A stretch of 64,000 nucleotides of DNA from Candidatus Neoehrlichia procyonis str. RAC413. GTDB taxonomy: Bacteria; Pseudomonadota; Alphaproteobacteria; Rickettsiales; Anaplasmataceae. Below are positions 53,481-63,595 of the stretch, in pieces (position 1 is the first letter of the stretch; each line of letters starts with the position of its first letter). The notes below the pieces were generated by a model. It worked only from the letters and a program-made list of their open reading frames with translations, made no database searches and was not told where the DNA came from. A program made the position numbers and the translations under genes. Location of the stretch: positions 682,001 through 746,000 of the forward strand of contig NZ_LANX01000001.1 in NCBI RefSeq assembly GCF_000964795.1, in the 5' to 3' direction.

Positions 53481-54622
53481 TAAATACTTATTAAAGCTTA
53501 AACAAATAATAAAAAATATAAATATAATCAATACAAAATCATATAATACATAAAATATGTTATATATATTACAATTCAGCATACATATAATATATTAAAC
53601 AAATAAAATTATTAAACTCCTACTATATCAAGTAACAAATTATTATTAACTAATATTAACTCCTATTTATATGATGCTCTAAAATAGTAAAATCACTTAT
53701 TCATGGTTATATAATTAAGATCTATTAAATATATTTAGCATTCTCGGGTTAACATATGCAACCCCAAACTATAGCATATATAGCAATACAGTTTAGTAAG
53801 CTATTTTTTACTTTAATTATACCTTAGGACATACATGACAAACATCGTTACACGCATAATCGCTAATTTATACAAATTTCAAATTAGTGAACATATTTCT
53901 TGTGAAAACTATTATAAATTCACAACACATTAATATTCTAAATTTATACTTGAATTCAATATAGACTTAATATAAACCTACAAGTATTAGATTTATAAGA
54001 TACTTGTATCTTATACAGAAACAAAAATACCATCTATATTCATAAAGCATTATTAAGTCCTTTGTAACAACATAATATTATTCTAAAAACATCAAATACT
54101 CTAGTCTATTTCAGTGATAAGTAACACAAGACTTTAGAATATTAAATTCAAAAACAATAAATCCCTTTTACACACACATAAATAATAAAACTACATTCAA
54201 AAATATTTAAATATCTTTAATATTATCTACTAACACACTAATGCCATACAAAAACATTCATCATACATGCATCAAATTAAATTAACTTTTAAAATTAGTA
54301 AATACTTGATTTTCATAAAAATACTCGCCCATAAACAAGCTTTCTTTATACAAAATTATACAACATTCATTTCCTTTAATTTACAGTATAAGTACAATAC
54401 ATTTCATATTTTGAGAATATAGCATACATATCATATTTAAATACAGTAATTATACTATATAGCGTAATACACTCATCAAAGTACTTTATCCTACTTTATA
54501 ATCTTAACCAATTATAATTAAGAGAAACTATTGCTTACTTCACAATACACGGCAAAACAATTCCTTTCCTTATAATATAGAACTTGAAAAAAATTTTCAG
54601 TTTCAGGCATATTTATAATTAA
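53303..54622. other. 1.3 kb intergenic region with eroded repeat at its left end
   Basis: The first 150-180 bases are the out-of-frame remainder of the orphan gene repeat. The rest is AT-rich with no gene, RNA or terminator that I can support. Confidence 0.5.
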
Positions 54623-55180
54623 CTATTGAACATCCTCAACAGCTTGAATATCAGGGATATAATAGCTTAGCATACTGTATATTCCTTCTTTTAAAGTAAC
54701 AGATGCACTCGGACATCCAGAACATGCTCCCTTTAATTTTACAAAAACTACACCGTCCTTATACCCTCTAAACTTTATATCCCCGCCATCCTGTGCTACT
54801 GCTGGTTTTATATAATTTGTAATTAATTCTTTAATCTGAGTTACCTTATCCAAATCATTAGCATCAAAAAATTCTTCTAGTTCTTTTTCAACATTTTCCC
54901 CATCATTAGCCAAAGAATTCTTAGAAAAAAAATCTAACATTATTGCTAATATTTCTGGTTTCAAAAGTTCCCATGCTATATCATCAGATTTTGTCACTGA
55001 AATAAAATCACTACCAAAAAAGACCTTTTTTACGTTAAATATTTCAAATAAAGAACTTGCTAAGGGAGATTTATAAGCATTTTCATTATCAAACTCAATA
55101 GATTCACCACTATTTACTGTAACACCAGGTAAAAACTTAAGAGTATTAGGATTTGGTGTATTCTCTATCTGAATAAACAT
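54623..55180 (-). CDS. nfu: Nfu-type iron-sulfur carrier protein
   Basis: It delivers [4Fe-4S] clusters to client enzymes. I chose ATG 55180 (MFIQIENTPNPNTLKFLPG), the standard Nfu1 start, over the longer frame at 55213. The N-terminal Nfu domain (residues 1-85) has NTPNPNTLKFLPG and ASSLFEIFNVKKVFFGSDFISVTK. The NifU C-terminal domain has KPAVAQDGGDIKF and the CxxC pair Cys153/Cys156 in GACSGCPSASVTL. The 185-aa length fits alphaproteobacterial and mitochondrial Nfu1. It diverges from the J-protein gene, 70 bases apart. Confidence 0.95.
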   Translation of the reverse strand: MFIQIENTPNPNTLKFLPGVTVNSGESIEFDNENAYKSPLASSLFEIFNVKKVFFGSDFISVTKSDDIAWELLKPEILAIMLDFFSKNSLANDGENVEKELEEFFDANDLDKVTQIKELITNYIKPAVAQDGGDIKFRGYKDGVVFVKLKGACSGCPSASVTLKEGIYSMLSYYIPDIQAVEDVQ

Positions 55181-55249
55181 GAACAAAACCATTTGCAAAA
55201 AAATAAATTTCAAGATTATAATATATTAAGACCTAGGATAAATCAAGTC

Positions 55250-55621
55250 ATGTTGTTTATATTTATAGTAATTTTCTGTATAATAGGGGCATTGTTCATT
55301 TTTCCTATAATTTCACTATTCATATTTTTCCTAACCAAAAAAAATAACATTATTTATATGAGTCATATCATAACTCCGATGATGAATAGATTTCTCAATG
55401 AAATTCATAATCGTAATCATAACACAAGCAATAATATGTCAGTAAATGAAGCATTAGAAATATTAGGATTGCATAGTAAAACAAGCAATGAGCAAATCAA
55501 CATAGCATACCATAAACTTATGAAATCTGTTCATCCAGATAAAGGAGGCTCTGCATATTTTGCACAAAAACTTAATCAAGCACGTGATACATTACTTAAT
55601 TCACATACCAACACACAGTAA
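55250..55621 (+). CDS. Membrane-anchored J-domain protein (Tim14/Pam18-like)
   Basis: A 123-aa protein with an N-terminal hydrophobic region (LFIFIVIFCIIGALFIFPIISLFIFF) and a C-terminal J domain. The HPD motif is at residues 95-97 in KLMKSVHPDKGGSAYFAQKLNQARDTLL. The layout and the KGGS after HPD resemble mitochondrial Pam18/Tim14. I chose ATG 55250 over TTG 55193 because TAGGA lies upstream and the shorter form begins at the membrane helix. It should recruit DnaK to the membrane; the client is unknown. Confidence 0.88.
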   Translation: MLFIFIVIFCIIGALFIFPIISLFIFFLTKKNNIIYMSHIITPMMNRFLNEIHNRNHNTSNNMSVNEALEILGLHSKTSNEQINIAYHKLMKSVHPDKGGSAYFAQKLNQARDTLLNSHTNTQ

Positions 55622-55973
55622 ACAATTATTAGAACTAGAGAACATATATACTAAATGTCTTCATAACTTTATTGAAACCCATTTTCTAAACTATTCAAAT
55701 AATACTCTTTAATTTACTTTATATGTAATTAAAGTATCTTTACACTTTAAATACTAAACTCTTTTTAAATAACATGAACCATTTTAATAATCATTAAAGC
55801 TAATGCCACTCTTTAGCTTATGTTTGTTAGCCTCTATTTGTTTAATTTATATATATTTTTTAACAGATCTCTACTGTTATAATTAGCAATTCCTTGTTAC
55901 ATACGCCTTTAAAACTTTTAATATATACTTCCATATTTATTTACACATTATCTTTTGCCATTACAATTCACTA
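55622..55973. other. Intergenic region between convergent J-protein gene and rho
   Basis: About 350 AT-rich bases. AACAG/CTGTT at 55863-55879 is a small hairpin without a T-run. No gene. Confidence 0.45.
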
Positions 55974-57362
55974 TTAACTATTCATCATCTCAAAAAAGTC
56001 ATTATTATCTTTTGCTATACTCAATTTATCCCTCAAAAATTCCATAGCTTCTATAGATCCCATTGCCGATAACAATCTCCTTAATAACCACACCTTCTTT
56101 AAACATACATTATCTATCAACATATCTTCTTTTCTTGTTCCAGATTTTGATATATCTATTGCTGGATATATCCTCTTATCCGCTATCTTTCTATCAAGAA
56201 TTATTTCACAATTACCTGTACCTTTAAATTCTTCAAAAATGACCTCATCCATTTTTGATCCTGTTTCTACTAATGCTGTTGCTATTATTGTCAGTGATCC
56301 ACCTTTCTCTATATTCCTTGCAGCTCCAAAAAATCTTTTTGGCCTTTGCAATGCGTTAGAATCTACTCCTCCTGTTAATACCTTACCAGACGATGGAATC
56401 ACTGCATTATATGCTCTTGCTAACCTTGTTATCGAATCTAACAATATTACTACATCCTTTTTATGCTCTACCATCCTCTTAGCTTTCTCTATAACTATTT
56501 CTGCAAGTTGCACATGTCTATACGCAGGCTCATCAAATGTAGAGCTTACTACTTCCCCCTTCACTGACCTTAACATATCTGTTACTTCTTCCGGCCTTTC
56601 ATCTATTAATAATACTATTAATTCCATATCTGGATGATTAACCGATATTGAATGCGCTATTTGTTGTAATATTATTGTCTTACCTGCTCTAGGTGGAGCT
56701 ACTATTAGTGCCCTTTGTCCTTTCCCCAAAGGGGCTATTATATCTATAGCTCTCATACTAATATCCTTTTTATCCTTACCTATTGTATCACTACATTCTA
56801 ACAGTATTCTTTCCTCCGGATATAACGGTATTAAATCATCAAAGTGTACATATCTTTGCAATTTCCCTATCTCTGTAAAATTTATATTATATGCTTTTAC
56901 TAATGTAAAATACCTTTCCTTATCACTTGGCGCTCTTATTTCTCCATTAACTATATCACCTGTTCTTAAGTTAAATTTCTTTATTTGCCCTACAGATATA
57001 TACACATCATCACTACTTGCAGCATAATTAGCTTCTGCAGATCTTAAAAACCCAAATCCATCAGGTAATACTTCAACAACTCCTCCTCCTATCGCTATAC
57101 CACCTTCACTCACTACTTTCTTCATTAAATGAAATATTATCTCTTGCTTAAGCATCCTACCATTACTAACAACTCCTAACTCTTCTGCTATTATTAACAA
57201 CTCCTCAGTGCTCTTCTTCTTTAGTTCATTAAGACTTAAAACCTTTGATAGTACCTCACTTTCATTAGCGGAACTTTGTTCCTTTACAACTCCTTCTTCT
57301 ATAGTAATATCCTTCGTAGCTTTACTTACAGATTTTCTCTTTTTTTTATCACTATTTAGCAC
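55974..57362 (-). CDS. rho: Transcription termination factor Rho
   Basis: A hexameric RNA-dependent ATPase that terminates transcripts. The start is GTG 57362 with AAGGGA upstream. After a 45-residue Lys/Ser/Glu-rich leader come the Rho N-terminal helices ([21 protein letters not shown]), the RNA-binding cold-shock-like domain with [18 protein letters not shown], Walker [13 protein letters not shown] near residue 220, Walker [17 protein letters not shown], and [21 protein letters not shown]. Length of 462 aa is slightly above E. coli (419) because of the leader. With few hairpin terminators visible in the window, Rho may be widely used. Confidence 0.97.
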   Translation of the reverse strand: MLNSDKKKRKSVSKATKDITIEEGVVKEQSSANESEVLSKVLSLNELKKKSTEELLIIAEELGVVSNGRMLKQEIIFHLMKKVVSEGGIAIGGGVVEVLPDGFGFLRSAEANYAASSDDVYISVGQIKKFNLRTGDIVNGEIRAPSDKERYFTLVKAYNINFTEIGKLQRYVHFDDLIPLYPEERILLECSDTIGKDKKDISMRAIDIIAPLGKGQRALIVAPPRAGKTIILQQIAHSISVNHPDMELIVLLIDERPEEVTDMLRSVKGEVVSSTFDEPAYRHVQLAEIVIEKAKRMVEHKKDVVILLDSITRLARAYNAVIPSSGKVLTGGVDSNALQRPKRFFGAARNIEKGGSLTIIATALVETGSKMDEVIFEEFKGTGNCEIILDRKIADKRIYPAIDISKSGTRKEDMLIDNVCLKKVWLLRRLLSAMGSIEAMEFLRDKLSIAKDNNDFFEMMNS

Positions 57363-57647
57363 AATAAATCCCTTCCCATATTATTTTAATAACAATAACT
57401 CATTCTATAACTACATCTGGCATACATCATCTTAATTAATTAATACAGGCAACTTGATTATTAAAATACTCAATATAGTAATCATAAATCCACTAAACAC
57501 CACTTTAAAACAAACCATTTATAAGATTATATGATGATGTAAATACAAATTCCCCGTATAACATAAATTAATTCCAAATAAATTATCTAATATGCATTTA
57601 TTACATAATAAATAATCGCTTTATCACTTGGGTGTAAAATCAACTAC
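57363..57647. other. Intergenic region between trcR and rho
   Basis: About 285 AT-rich bases, both neighbours on the minus strand. No element identified; the rho promoter should be here. Confidence 0.4.
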
Positions 57648-58247
57648 TTAATCTATAAGATGATTTTCCAATGCATCTTTTCTAATATTTTGTACTCTTC
57701 GTTCTCTTTCAACTATCATTTGAGTTCTCATAATTGCTTCATCAAGAGCCTCTTGTGTACATAATCCCAATAGCACCGGATCCCTAGGCTTAATATTATT
57801 TGAGTTCCAGTGTTCTTTATTCCTTATAGCAGCTATAGTTGCTTTTGTAGTGCCTATCAACTGCGTTATTTGCGCATCTTGCATATCTGGGCAATATTTT
57901 AAAATCCAACATATCGCATCTGGTTTATCCCTACGACGAGCAATAGGAGTATAACGTACTTTTCTCTTTTTAGTAGATTTACTATTAAATCCCTTATATG
58001 CTATTAACTTAGGAATTCTATTGGGATCACTTTGACATTCCTCTATTTCTTCCTTTGTAATTTGACCCATCGCAACTGGGTTACAGCCTATAACACCCTT
58101 TGCCACCTCTCCATCAGCTATACCTTTAACTTCAAGCAAATGCAAATTGCAAAACTTTGCTATTTGTTCAAAAGTCAATGTAGTATTATCAACTAGCCAT
58201 ACAGCCACTGCTCTAGGCATCAAAGGAGTTTCCTCGTATGATGACAT
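57648..58247 (-). CDS. trcR: TrcR-type cell-cycle transcriptional regulator (DUF1013)
   Basis: A conserved alphaproteobacterial DNA-binding-type protein of 199 aa. I chose ATG 58247 (MSSYEETPLMPRAVAVWLVDN), the usual start of the family, over the longer frame at 58286. Conserved parts are LMPRAVAVWLVDNTTLTFEQIAKFC, DPNRIPKL, KYTPIARRRDKPDAICWILK-like (here RYTPIARRRDKPDA), and QLIGTTKATIAAIRNKEHWNS, which resembles a helix-turn-helix. It diverges from rpmI by about 370 bases. The name follows the family annotation; the regulon in this organism is unknown. Confidence 0.88.
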   Translation of the reverse strand: MSSYEETPLMPRAVAVWLVDNTTLTFEQIAKFCNLHLLEVKGIADGEVAKGVIGCNPVAMGQITKEEIEECQSDPNRIPKLIAYKGFNSKSTKKRKVRYTPIARRRDKPDAICWILKYCPDMQDAQITQLIGTTKATIAAIRNKEHWNSNNIKPRDPVLLGLCTQEALDEAIMRTQMIVERERRVQNIRKDALENHLID

Positions 58248-58616
58248 AAAAATCCCCAAATAAAACTTAAACAAACTCAATTTCAATCAGTAGACTAATA
58301 TTATTAATAATCTATTAATTGAAAATAACAAGGAACTTAACAACAACTTACAGCTAATTTGTATATTACATTAAATAAATGTCAAGATTTTTGCTAAATT
58401 TATTATAAAGGTGCCTACACATTCACCCACTCCCAAATGAGTTGCATATTTATCACTTATGTTTTTCTTAATGAACATATAACTTTTATGATAACATATG
58501 ACTATTAATTAACTTATTTAATGATTAATGTAAACAACATTTCAATTATACTTGACATCGTAAAACATTAATGTATAACCTTGTTAGGTGCTTTATATTG
58601 CAAAGTTGAGTTTTTT
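58248..58616. other. Intergenic region between divergent trcR and rpmI
   Basis: About 370 bases. It contains the rpmI promoter (listed separately); nothing else is recognised. Confidence 0.5.
58552..58579 (+). promoter_or_regulatory. Strong sigma-70 promoter of rpmI-rplT-pheS
   Basis: TTGACA at 58552-58557 and TATAAC at 58574-58579 are separated by 16 bases, about 40 bases before the rpmI ATG. It is the best promoter match in the window. Confidence 0.75.
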
Positions 58617-58817
58617 ATGCCAAAATTAAAAACTAAGTCTTCTGTTAAGAAAAGGTTTAAGGTTACAGCTAGTGGTAAAATTAAAGCTACTCAGTCCACA
58701 AAAAGGCATGGAATGACAAAAAGAAGTAGGCGTAGCCTAAGAGTTCAACGCGGTATGTCAGTACTCAATAGATCAGATGCATGTATTATTAAGCTTTTTA
58801 TGCCTTATAATCGTTAA
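58617..58817 (+). CDS. rpmI: 50S ribosomal protein L35
   Basis: A 66-aa basic ribosomal protein starting at ATG 58617 ([23 protein letters not shown]), the universal L35 N-terminus; the longer frame at 58581 is not used. It contains [18 protein letters not shown] and ends MPYNR. rplT follows after 17 bases. The usual upstream infC is absent: trcR lies there in the opposite direction. Confidence 0.96.
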   Translation: MPKLKTKSSVKKRFKVTASGKIKATQSTKRHGMTKRSRRSLRVQRGMSVLNRSDACIIKLFMPYNR

Positions 58818-58834
58818 ACAGGGGTGTATTCAAT

Positions 58835-59185
58835 ATGGCAAGAGTCAAGCGTGGTGTTACAACAAGAGCACGGCATAAAAAAATCATTAAATTAGCAAAG
58901 GGTTATAGAGGTCGCTCTAAAAATTGCTATAGAATAGCCTTACAAAAAGTAGAAAAAGCTTTAGCTTATTCCTATCGTGATAGACGTAACCGTAAGCGTG
59001 ATTTTCGTAGGATATGGATAATTCGTATTAATGCTGCAGCAAGGCAGTACGGTATATCATACTCTAAATTTATTAAAGGATTATCCCTAGCAAATATTAA
59101 CATTAACAGACAAATACTTGCTGATCTTGCAGTAAATAATAAAGATAGCTTCAAGCAAATTATAGATACTGTTAAAAATTTTTAG
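58835..59185 (+). CDS. rplT: 50S ribosomal protein L20
   Basis: An rRNA-binding assembly protein of the large subunit, 116 aa. The start [26 protein letters not shown] is diagnostic, as is [40 protein letters not shown] precedes the ATG. It sits between rpmI and pheS in the conserved rpmI-rplT-pheS order and is likely cotranscribed with both. Confidence 0.97.
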   Translation: MARVKRGVTTRARHKKIIKLAKGYRGRSKNCYRIALQKVEKALAYSYRDRRNRKRDFRRIWIIRINAAARQYGISYSKFIKGLSLANININRQILADLAVNNKDSFKQIIDTVKNF

Positions 59186-59193
59186 GCTTGGTA

Positions 59194-60228
59194 ATGTTGC
59201 CTGAAAAAATGCACAATTTAAATATTGAAGCAACAGCTCGTATTTCTTCTAGTGTTTCCCTAGAAGAATTGGAAGCAACTAGGGTATATTATTTTGGCAA
59301 ATCTGGAGTTTTAAGTTGTTATTTAAAGCAAGTCTCGAGTATTTCAGATATAGAAAATCGTAAATTTATCAGTAGCATAATTAATCCTATTTGCAGTAAT
59401 TTAAAACTCCTAATTCAGAAACAAAAAGAAAAGCTTTTTCAACAACAAGCTCATAATAAACTAATGCAAGAAAAGGTAGATACTAGTTTACCAGTAAGAC
59501 CAAAATTATATGGTAAATTGCATCCCATATCTAAAGTACTAAATGAAGTAAAGCATATCTTTTTTTCGTTAGGATTTCAGCTAGCAAGCGGTCCAGAACT
59601 TGAAGATGAATTTCACGTATTTGATGCTTTAAATACACCCAAGCACCACCCTTCAAGGAATGAAAATGATACTTTTTACTTAGCACAAAAGATAAATAAT
59701 AAACGTATTGTGCTACGTACTCATACATCTTCTGTGCAAATTAGAGTTATGGAATGCAGCAGTACTTCCTTCCCCATAAAAATCATTGCACCTGGTAAGG
59801 TATATCGTAACGATTGGGATACAACTCATAATCCAATGTTTCATCAAATTGAGGGATTATATGTTGATCGTAATGTAAATATGGGGCATTTAAAATATTG
59901 TATTAATTATTTTCTTTCTCGTTTTTTCAACTCAAATATTAAGAGTAGATTTAGAAATAGTTTTTTCCCATTTACTGAACCATCAGCTGAAGTTGATATC
60001 CAACAAGATAATAAATGGATAGAAATCTTAGGATGTGGTATGATACACCGCAACATACTAAAAAATGTCAATATTGATCCTTATAAATACAATGGCTTCG
60101 CATTTGGAATAGGGATAGAAAGAATAGCAATGTTAAAATATAATATAAGTGATCTTCGCACATTTTACGAAAACAGATTACAATGGATAAATCATTACGG
60201 ATTTAATTTTACCGATGTTGTTAAATGA
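59194..60228 (+). CDS. pheS: Phenylalanine--tRNA ligase alpha subunit
   Basis: The catalytic subunit of the PheST class II synthetase. ATG 59194 is chosen over TTG 59188. An N-terminal coiled-coil arm (LEELEATRVYYFGKSGVL) is followed by the catalytic domain: HPISKVLNEVKHIFFSLGF near residues 110-128, DALNTPKHHPSRNENDTFYL, motif 2 IKIIAPGKVYRNDWDTTHNPMFHQIEG near 195-221, and motif 3 FAFGIGIERIAMLKY. Length of 344 aa is standard. It overlaps the next gene by 14 bases; pheT is not adjacent. Confidence 0.96.
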   Translation: MLPEKMHNLNIEATARISSSVSLEELEATRVYYFGKSGVLSCYLKQVSSISDIENRKFISSIINPICSNLKLLIQKQKEKLFQQQAHNKLMQEKVDTSLPVRPKLYGKLHPISKVLNEVKHIFFSLGFQLASGPELEDEFHVFDALNTPKHHPSRNENDTFYLAQKINNKRIVLRTHTSSVQIRVMECSSTSFPIKIIAPGKVYRNDWDTTHNPMFHQIEGLYVDRNVNMGHLKYCINYFLSRFFNSNIKSRFRNSFFPFTEPSAEVDIQQDNKWIEILGCGMIHRNILKNVNIDPYKYNGFAFGIGIERIAMLKYNISDLRTFYENRLQWINHYGFNFTDVVK

Positions 60229-60922
60229 TACCCGTTATTTTAAGAAAAAGGGAGTAATAATAACAGGATCAGCAACCAGAATAGGTAGAGCAATAGCAAT
60301 GTTTTTAGCTAGCAAAGGGTACGACATAGTCGTTCACTACCACACTTCTAAAAGTCAAGCCCTTAACCTTAAAAAAAATATAGAGGAATTATATCAAAGG
60401 ACATGCTTAATTTTGCAGGCAGATCTTTTAAATTTTGCAACACTACATCACATAATTGATCATACTTTTCAAATAATGCCATATTGTAATAACTTAATAA
60501 ACAATGCTTCTATTTTTTACCCTCATACATTAATGCAATGCACTGAATTAGATTTTGATCAAAATTATCATATACATGTAAAAGTTCCTATGTTCCTTAC
60601 ACAATATTTTGCAAAAAAATGTCATACAACTGGAAACATTGTTAATATAATTGACAGCAATATCACACATAACAAGAGTAAATATTTTACATACATGTTA
60701 TCAAAAAAATCCCTAGCTGACTTAACTAAATTTACTGCCACTGAATTAGCACCAAGAATCAAAGTTAATGCCGTATGTCCTTCAGCAGTTGATGACAACG
60801 TACTAGAGAGCATTTTTCTAACTCAAATAATGCAAAATAATATTTTAAAAAATATCCTAAAAAAAGTATATAAACTAGTAAAAATTAACAACAATATTAC
60901 TGGAAAAATTTATTTTTCATAA
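60215..60922 (+). CDS. Short-chain dehydrogenase/reductase (pteridine-reductase-like)
   Basis: A 235-aa NAD(P)-dependent oxidoreductase. The nucleotide motif reads VIITGSATRIGRAIAMFLASKGY near residues 14-36, NNASIFYP near 94-101, and the catalytic Tyr160/Lys164 pair is in YMLSKKSLADLTKF. PRIKVNAVCPSAVDDN is the cofactor loop. The TGSATRIG start and NNASIF are like FolM/PTR1 pteridine reductases, but substrate assignment is inference. The ATG lies inside the end of pheS (14-base overlap), so translation is coupled. Confidence 0.86.
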   Translation: MLLNDTRYFKKKGVIITGSATRIGRAIAMFLASKGYDIVVHYHTSKSQALNLKKNIEELYQRTCLILQADLLNFATLHHIIDHTFQIMPYCNNLINNASIFYPHTLMQCTELDFDQNYHIHVKVPMFLTQYFAKKCHTTGNIVNIIDSNITHNKSKYFTYMLSKKSLADLTKFTATELAPRIKVNAVCPSAVDDNVLESIFLTQIMQNNILKNILKKVYKLVKINNNITGKIYFS

Positions 60923-61294
60923 CATGGATTACATAACTAATATGCAAAATAAATACATTTAGTAAGTATTAATTAAATTATTAGAAATCATTTTACATAA
61001 AAAATTTCATAATTAACAATGTCCATACCTACATAAAAATATACATTTTTAATAAAGCTATCAGAAAATTAAGAAAAGAGTATCCGCATGTTACTACAAA
61101 ATAATACCCATTATACTGGCAATATAGATGCATATAAAACAGTTTACTATATATTTGCAAGGGATAATATATGAAACCTTAACAAAAATTAAAGTGTGTA
61201 TAATATATCTCATAAAATATATTTAAAAATATCCTAGAAAAAATACAAAAATTAGTAGATGCTAAATACATAAACTTACATAATAATAATAATA
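60923..61294. other. Intergenic region before glmU
   Basis: About 370 AT-rich bases. A short AAT trinucleotide run (about 61281-61295) leads into the glmU ATG. No gene. Confidence 0.45.
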
Positions 61295-62599
61295 ATGATA
61301 GATATCGTAATATTAGCTGCTGGTAATAGTAGTAGGATGCAATCTGATGTTCCTAAAATACTATACAAGCTCGGTAATTTTCCAATAATTGAACATGTTC
61401 TGCATTGTGCCAACCTATTAAAACCACATAATCTTGTCATAACAATAAATCATAATACAGAAGATTATATTACCTCAATTCTCCAAAAATGCAATTTTAA
61501 CTCACAAATTACCATTCAAGATAAAAAACAAGGAACAGGAAATGCAGCAAAACTAGCTTTATCAAAAATTAACAATTCTAGCCAAAAAATTGTATTAATA
61601 TTATATGGAGATACTCCATTAATTACAACTGATACTATCCACAAAATGATTAACCTACTACAAAATTCAGATAATTCCATTGTTATACTTGCATTCAAAT
61701 CAAATAATACTCAATATGGAAAAATCATTACCGATAGTAATAACACAGTATTACAGATTATCGAAAAAGAAAATTTTAATACTAACATAAATTTAAACTT
61801 GTCAAATTCTGGTATTATGATTGGATATAGGGATACAATATCTGATTTGCTTAACATTATCCAACATCGCGGGGAGGAACTCTATCTCACAGATATAGTT
61901 TTCTCAGCAACACAAAATAAGTTAAAAGTAGGGTGTATCCTATCAAGTGAAGATGAAGCCATAGGCATAAACACAAGGCACGACTTGGCAATGGCAGAAC
62001 AATATTTTCAAAACAGAAAAAGGAATTTTTTTCTCCAATCAGGAGTTACTCTTCTTGCACCTGAACATGTTTTTTTTTCACTTGATACACAAATTTCAAA
62101 TGAGGTAATAATACATCCTTACACAATTTTAGGACCACAAGTTAACATAGAATCACATGTAGAAATTTTAGCTTATTCATATCTTGAACAATGTTATATC
62201 AAAGAAAATGCCATTATTGGTCCATTTGCACGTATTAGAAATAATACCACCATAGAACAATTTTGTAATATAGGAAATTTTGTTGAAATAAAAGAAAGTA
62301 CAGTTAATAAAATGAGTAAAATCAAACACTTAAGCTATATAGGAAATTGCACTATAGGTGAAAATAGTAACTTTGGGGCTGGAACTGTTATATGTAATTT
62401 TGACGGTCATACAAAACATCATTCCGTTATAGGTAACTATTGTTTTATTGGTGCAAACAGCACTCTAATCTCTCCTATTAACATTGGCAATTATGCTGTA
62501 GTTGGTGCAGGCAGCACAATAACAGAAGATATACCCCAAAAAAGCTTAGGAATAGCAAGAAAAAGACAAACCATAAAACAAAATTATAATAAAAAATAA
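61295..62599 (+). CDS. glmU: Bifunctional UDP-GlcNAc pyrophosphorylase / glucosamine-1-phosphate acetyltransferase
   Basis: It makes UDP-N-acetylglucosamine from glucosamine-1-phosphate in two steps. The N-terminal uridyltransferase domain has VILAAGNSSRMQSDVPKILYKLG at residues 5-27, QGTGNAAKLAL near 78 and LYGDTPLI near 102. From about residue 250 the left-handed beta-helix acetyltransferase domain shows hexapeptide repeats (HPYTILGPQVNIES, IGPFARIRNNTTIEQ), with IKHLSYIGNCTIGENSNFGAGTVICNFDG near 343-371. At 434 aa it is slightly short (E. coli 456) but both halves are complete. Confidence 0.95.
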   Translation: MIDIVILAAGNSSRMQSDVPKILYKLGNFPIIEHVLHCANLLKPHNLVITINHNTEDYITSILQKCNFNSQITIQDKKQGTGNAAKLALSKINNSSQKIVLILYGDTPLITTDTIHKMINLLQNSDNSIVILAFKSNNTQYGKIITDSNNTVLQIIEKENFNTNINLNLSNSGIMIGYRDTISDLLNIIQHRGEELYLTDIVFSATQNKLKVGCILSSEDEAIGINTRHDLAMAEQYFQNRKRNFFLQSGVTLLAPEHVFFSLDTQISNEVIIHPYTILGPQVNIESHVEILAYSYLEQCYIKENAIIGPFARIRNNTTIEQFCNIGNFVEIKESTVNKMSKIKHLSYIGNCTIGENSNFGAGTVICNFDGHTKHHSVIGNYCFIGANSTLISPINIGNYAVVGAGSTITEDIPQKSLGIARKRQTIKQNYNKK

Positions 62600-62904
62600 C
62601 TCTTCTCTGTATATTCTTGTCCCCGCAATAGCATTTTAAAGTAAGTACACTTGTAAAGTAAATAATGCTTTTTATGACCAATATGCCTCAGTAATAATTA
62701 TACTACGTAATATTACATCATTCATAAATTATTACATAAATATCAAAAATTAAATCTTTTTAACTACAAAAAAGCATTAGTTAAATTATAATGTATAAGC
62801 ATTTTATTAACATAAAACGTTTTTTAACTACCATAATGACAAATATTTTATTATACTTACTACAATCAAAAACATATAATAGCTAACTAGAGTAAGACTA
62901 AAAC
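62600..62904. other. Intergenic region between glmU and UPF0434 gene
   Basis: About 300 AT-rich bases with no recognised element. Confidence 0.4.
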
Positions 62905-63078
62905 ATGATAATCGATGAAAAATTGTTAAGCATATTAGTATGTCCTGTAACAAAAGGTAAACTACATTACAATAAAATTACTAATGAACTAATCAGTGAG
63001 GATGCCAAGTTAGCTTTTCCCATAAAAGACGGTATTCCTATAATGCTTATTGATGAAGCACGTAAATTACAGCAATAG
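62905..63078 (+). CDS. UPF0434/Trm112-like small protein
   Basis: A 57-aa protein of the YcaR/Trm112-like family. The start is ATG 62905. Motifs visible are [19 protein letters not shown] at residues 4-22, the point where the family has a Cys-Pro-x-x-K/C knuckle, then [19 protein letters not shown] near 37-55. The second zinc cysteine is replaced by Lys, as in many proteobacterial members. Function is unsettled. Trm112 proteins activate methyltransferases in other organisms. Confidence 0.88.
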   Translation: MIIDEKLLSILVCPVTKGKLHYNKITNELISEDAKLAFPIKDGIPIMLIDEARKLQQ

Positions 63079-63595
63079 CTACAAATTATAATAATTTCAA
63101 ATTTAGTAAAGTATATTTATTTAGCAAAGACATCAAAAAATTAATTAAGGATTTCCATAATATTTTTGACTAAGAATGCAAATACAATATACAACAATAA
63201 ATATGTAACATCCTTATAAAAATAATAAAAGGGCTTAATAGCTTTTTCACGTAATAAACAATATAGTGCTTACACTTCTATTTAGCTACAAATAAATAAG
63301 CACATAAATACTTTTCTATAATTAGTAAAAAAACTTACTTTAGATACTATTTGAATAATGGCCGTGGAAAAATAATTGTAAAATATGCATAATTATTAAT
63401 GGATACTCAACTTTAAGATAATATTACTTAATATTTTATTTATTATTATTAATTTACGTTAGAAATTTATTAATTAAAGTTCATTATCACACATTATCAT
63501 CTTATATCATAAAAATTTTTTATTAAGTGCCATTAAAAATTCTAACCCATTAAAAAAAACGCTACACAAAATATATATATAACTACAAGTACTTC
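63079..63595. other. Intergenic region between convergent UPF0434 gene and MFS gene
   Basis: About 515 AT-rich bases with no supported gene, RNA or terminator. Confidence 0.45.

Noticed and set aside
55863..55879. AACAG/CTGTT hairpin as the terminator of rho
   Set aside because: Five-base stem and no T-run on the minus strand after it.
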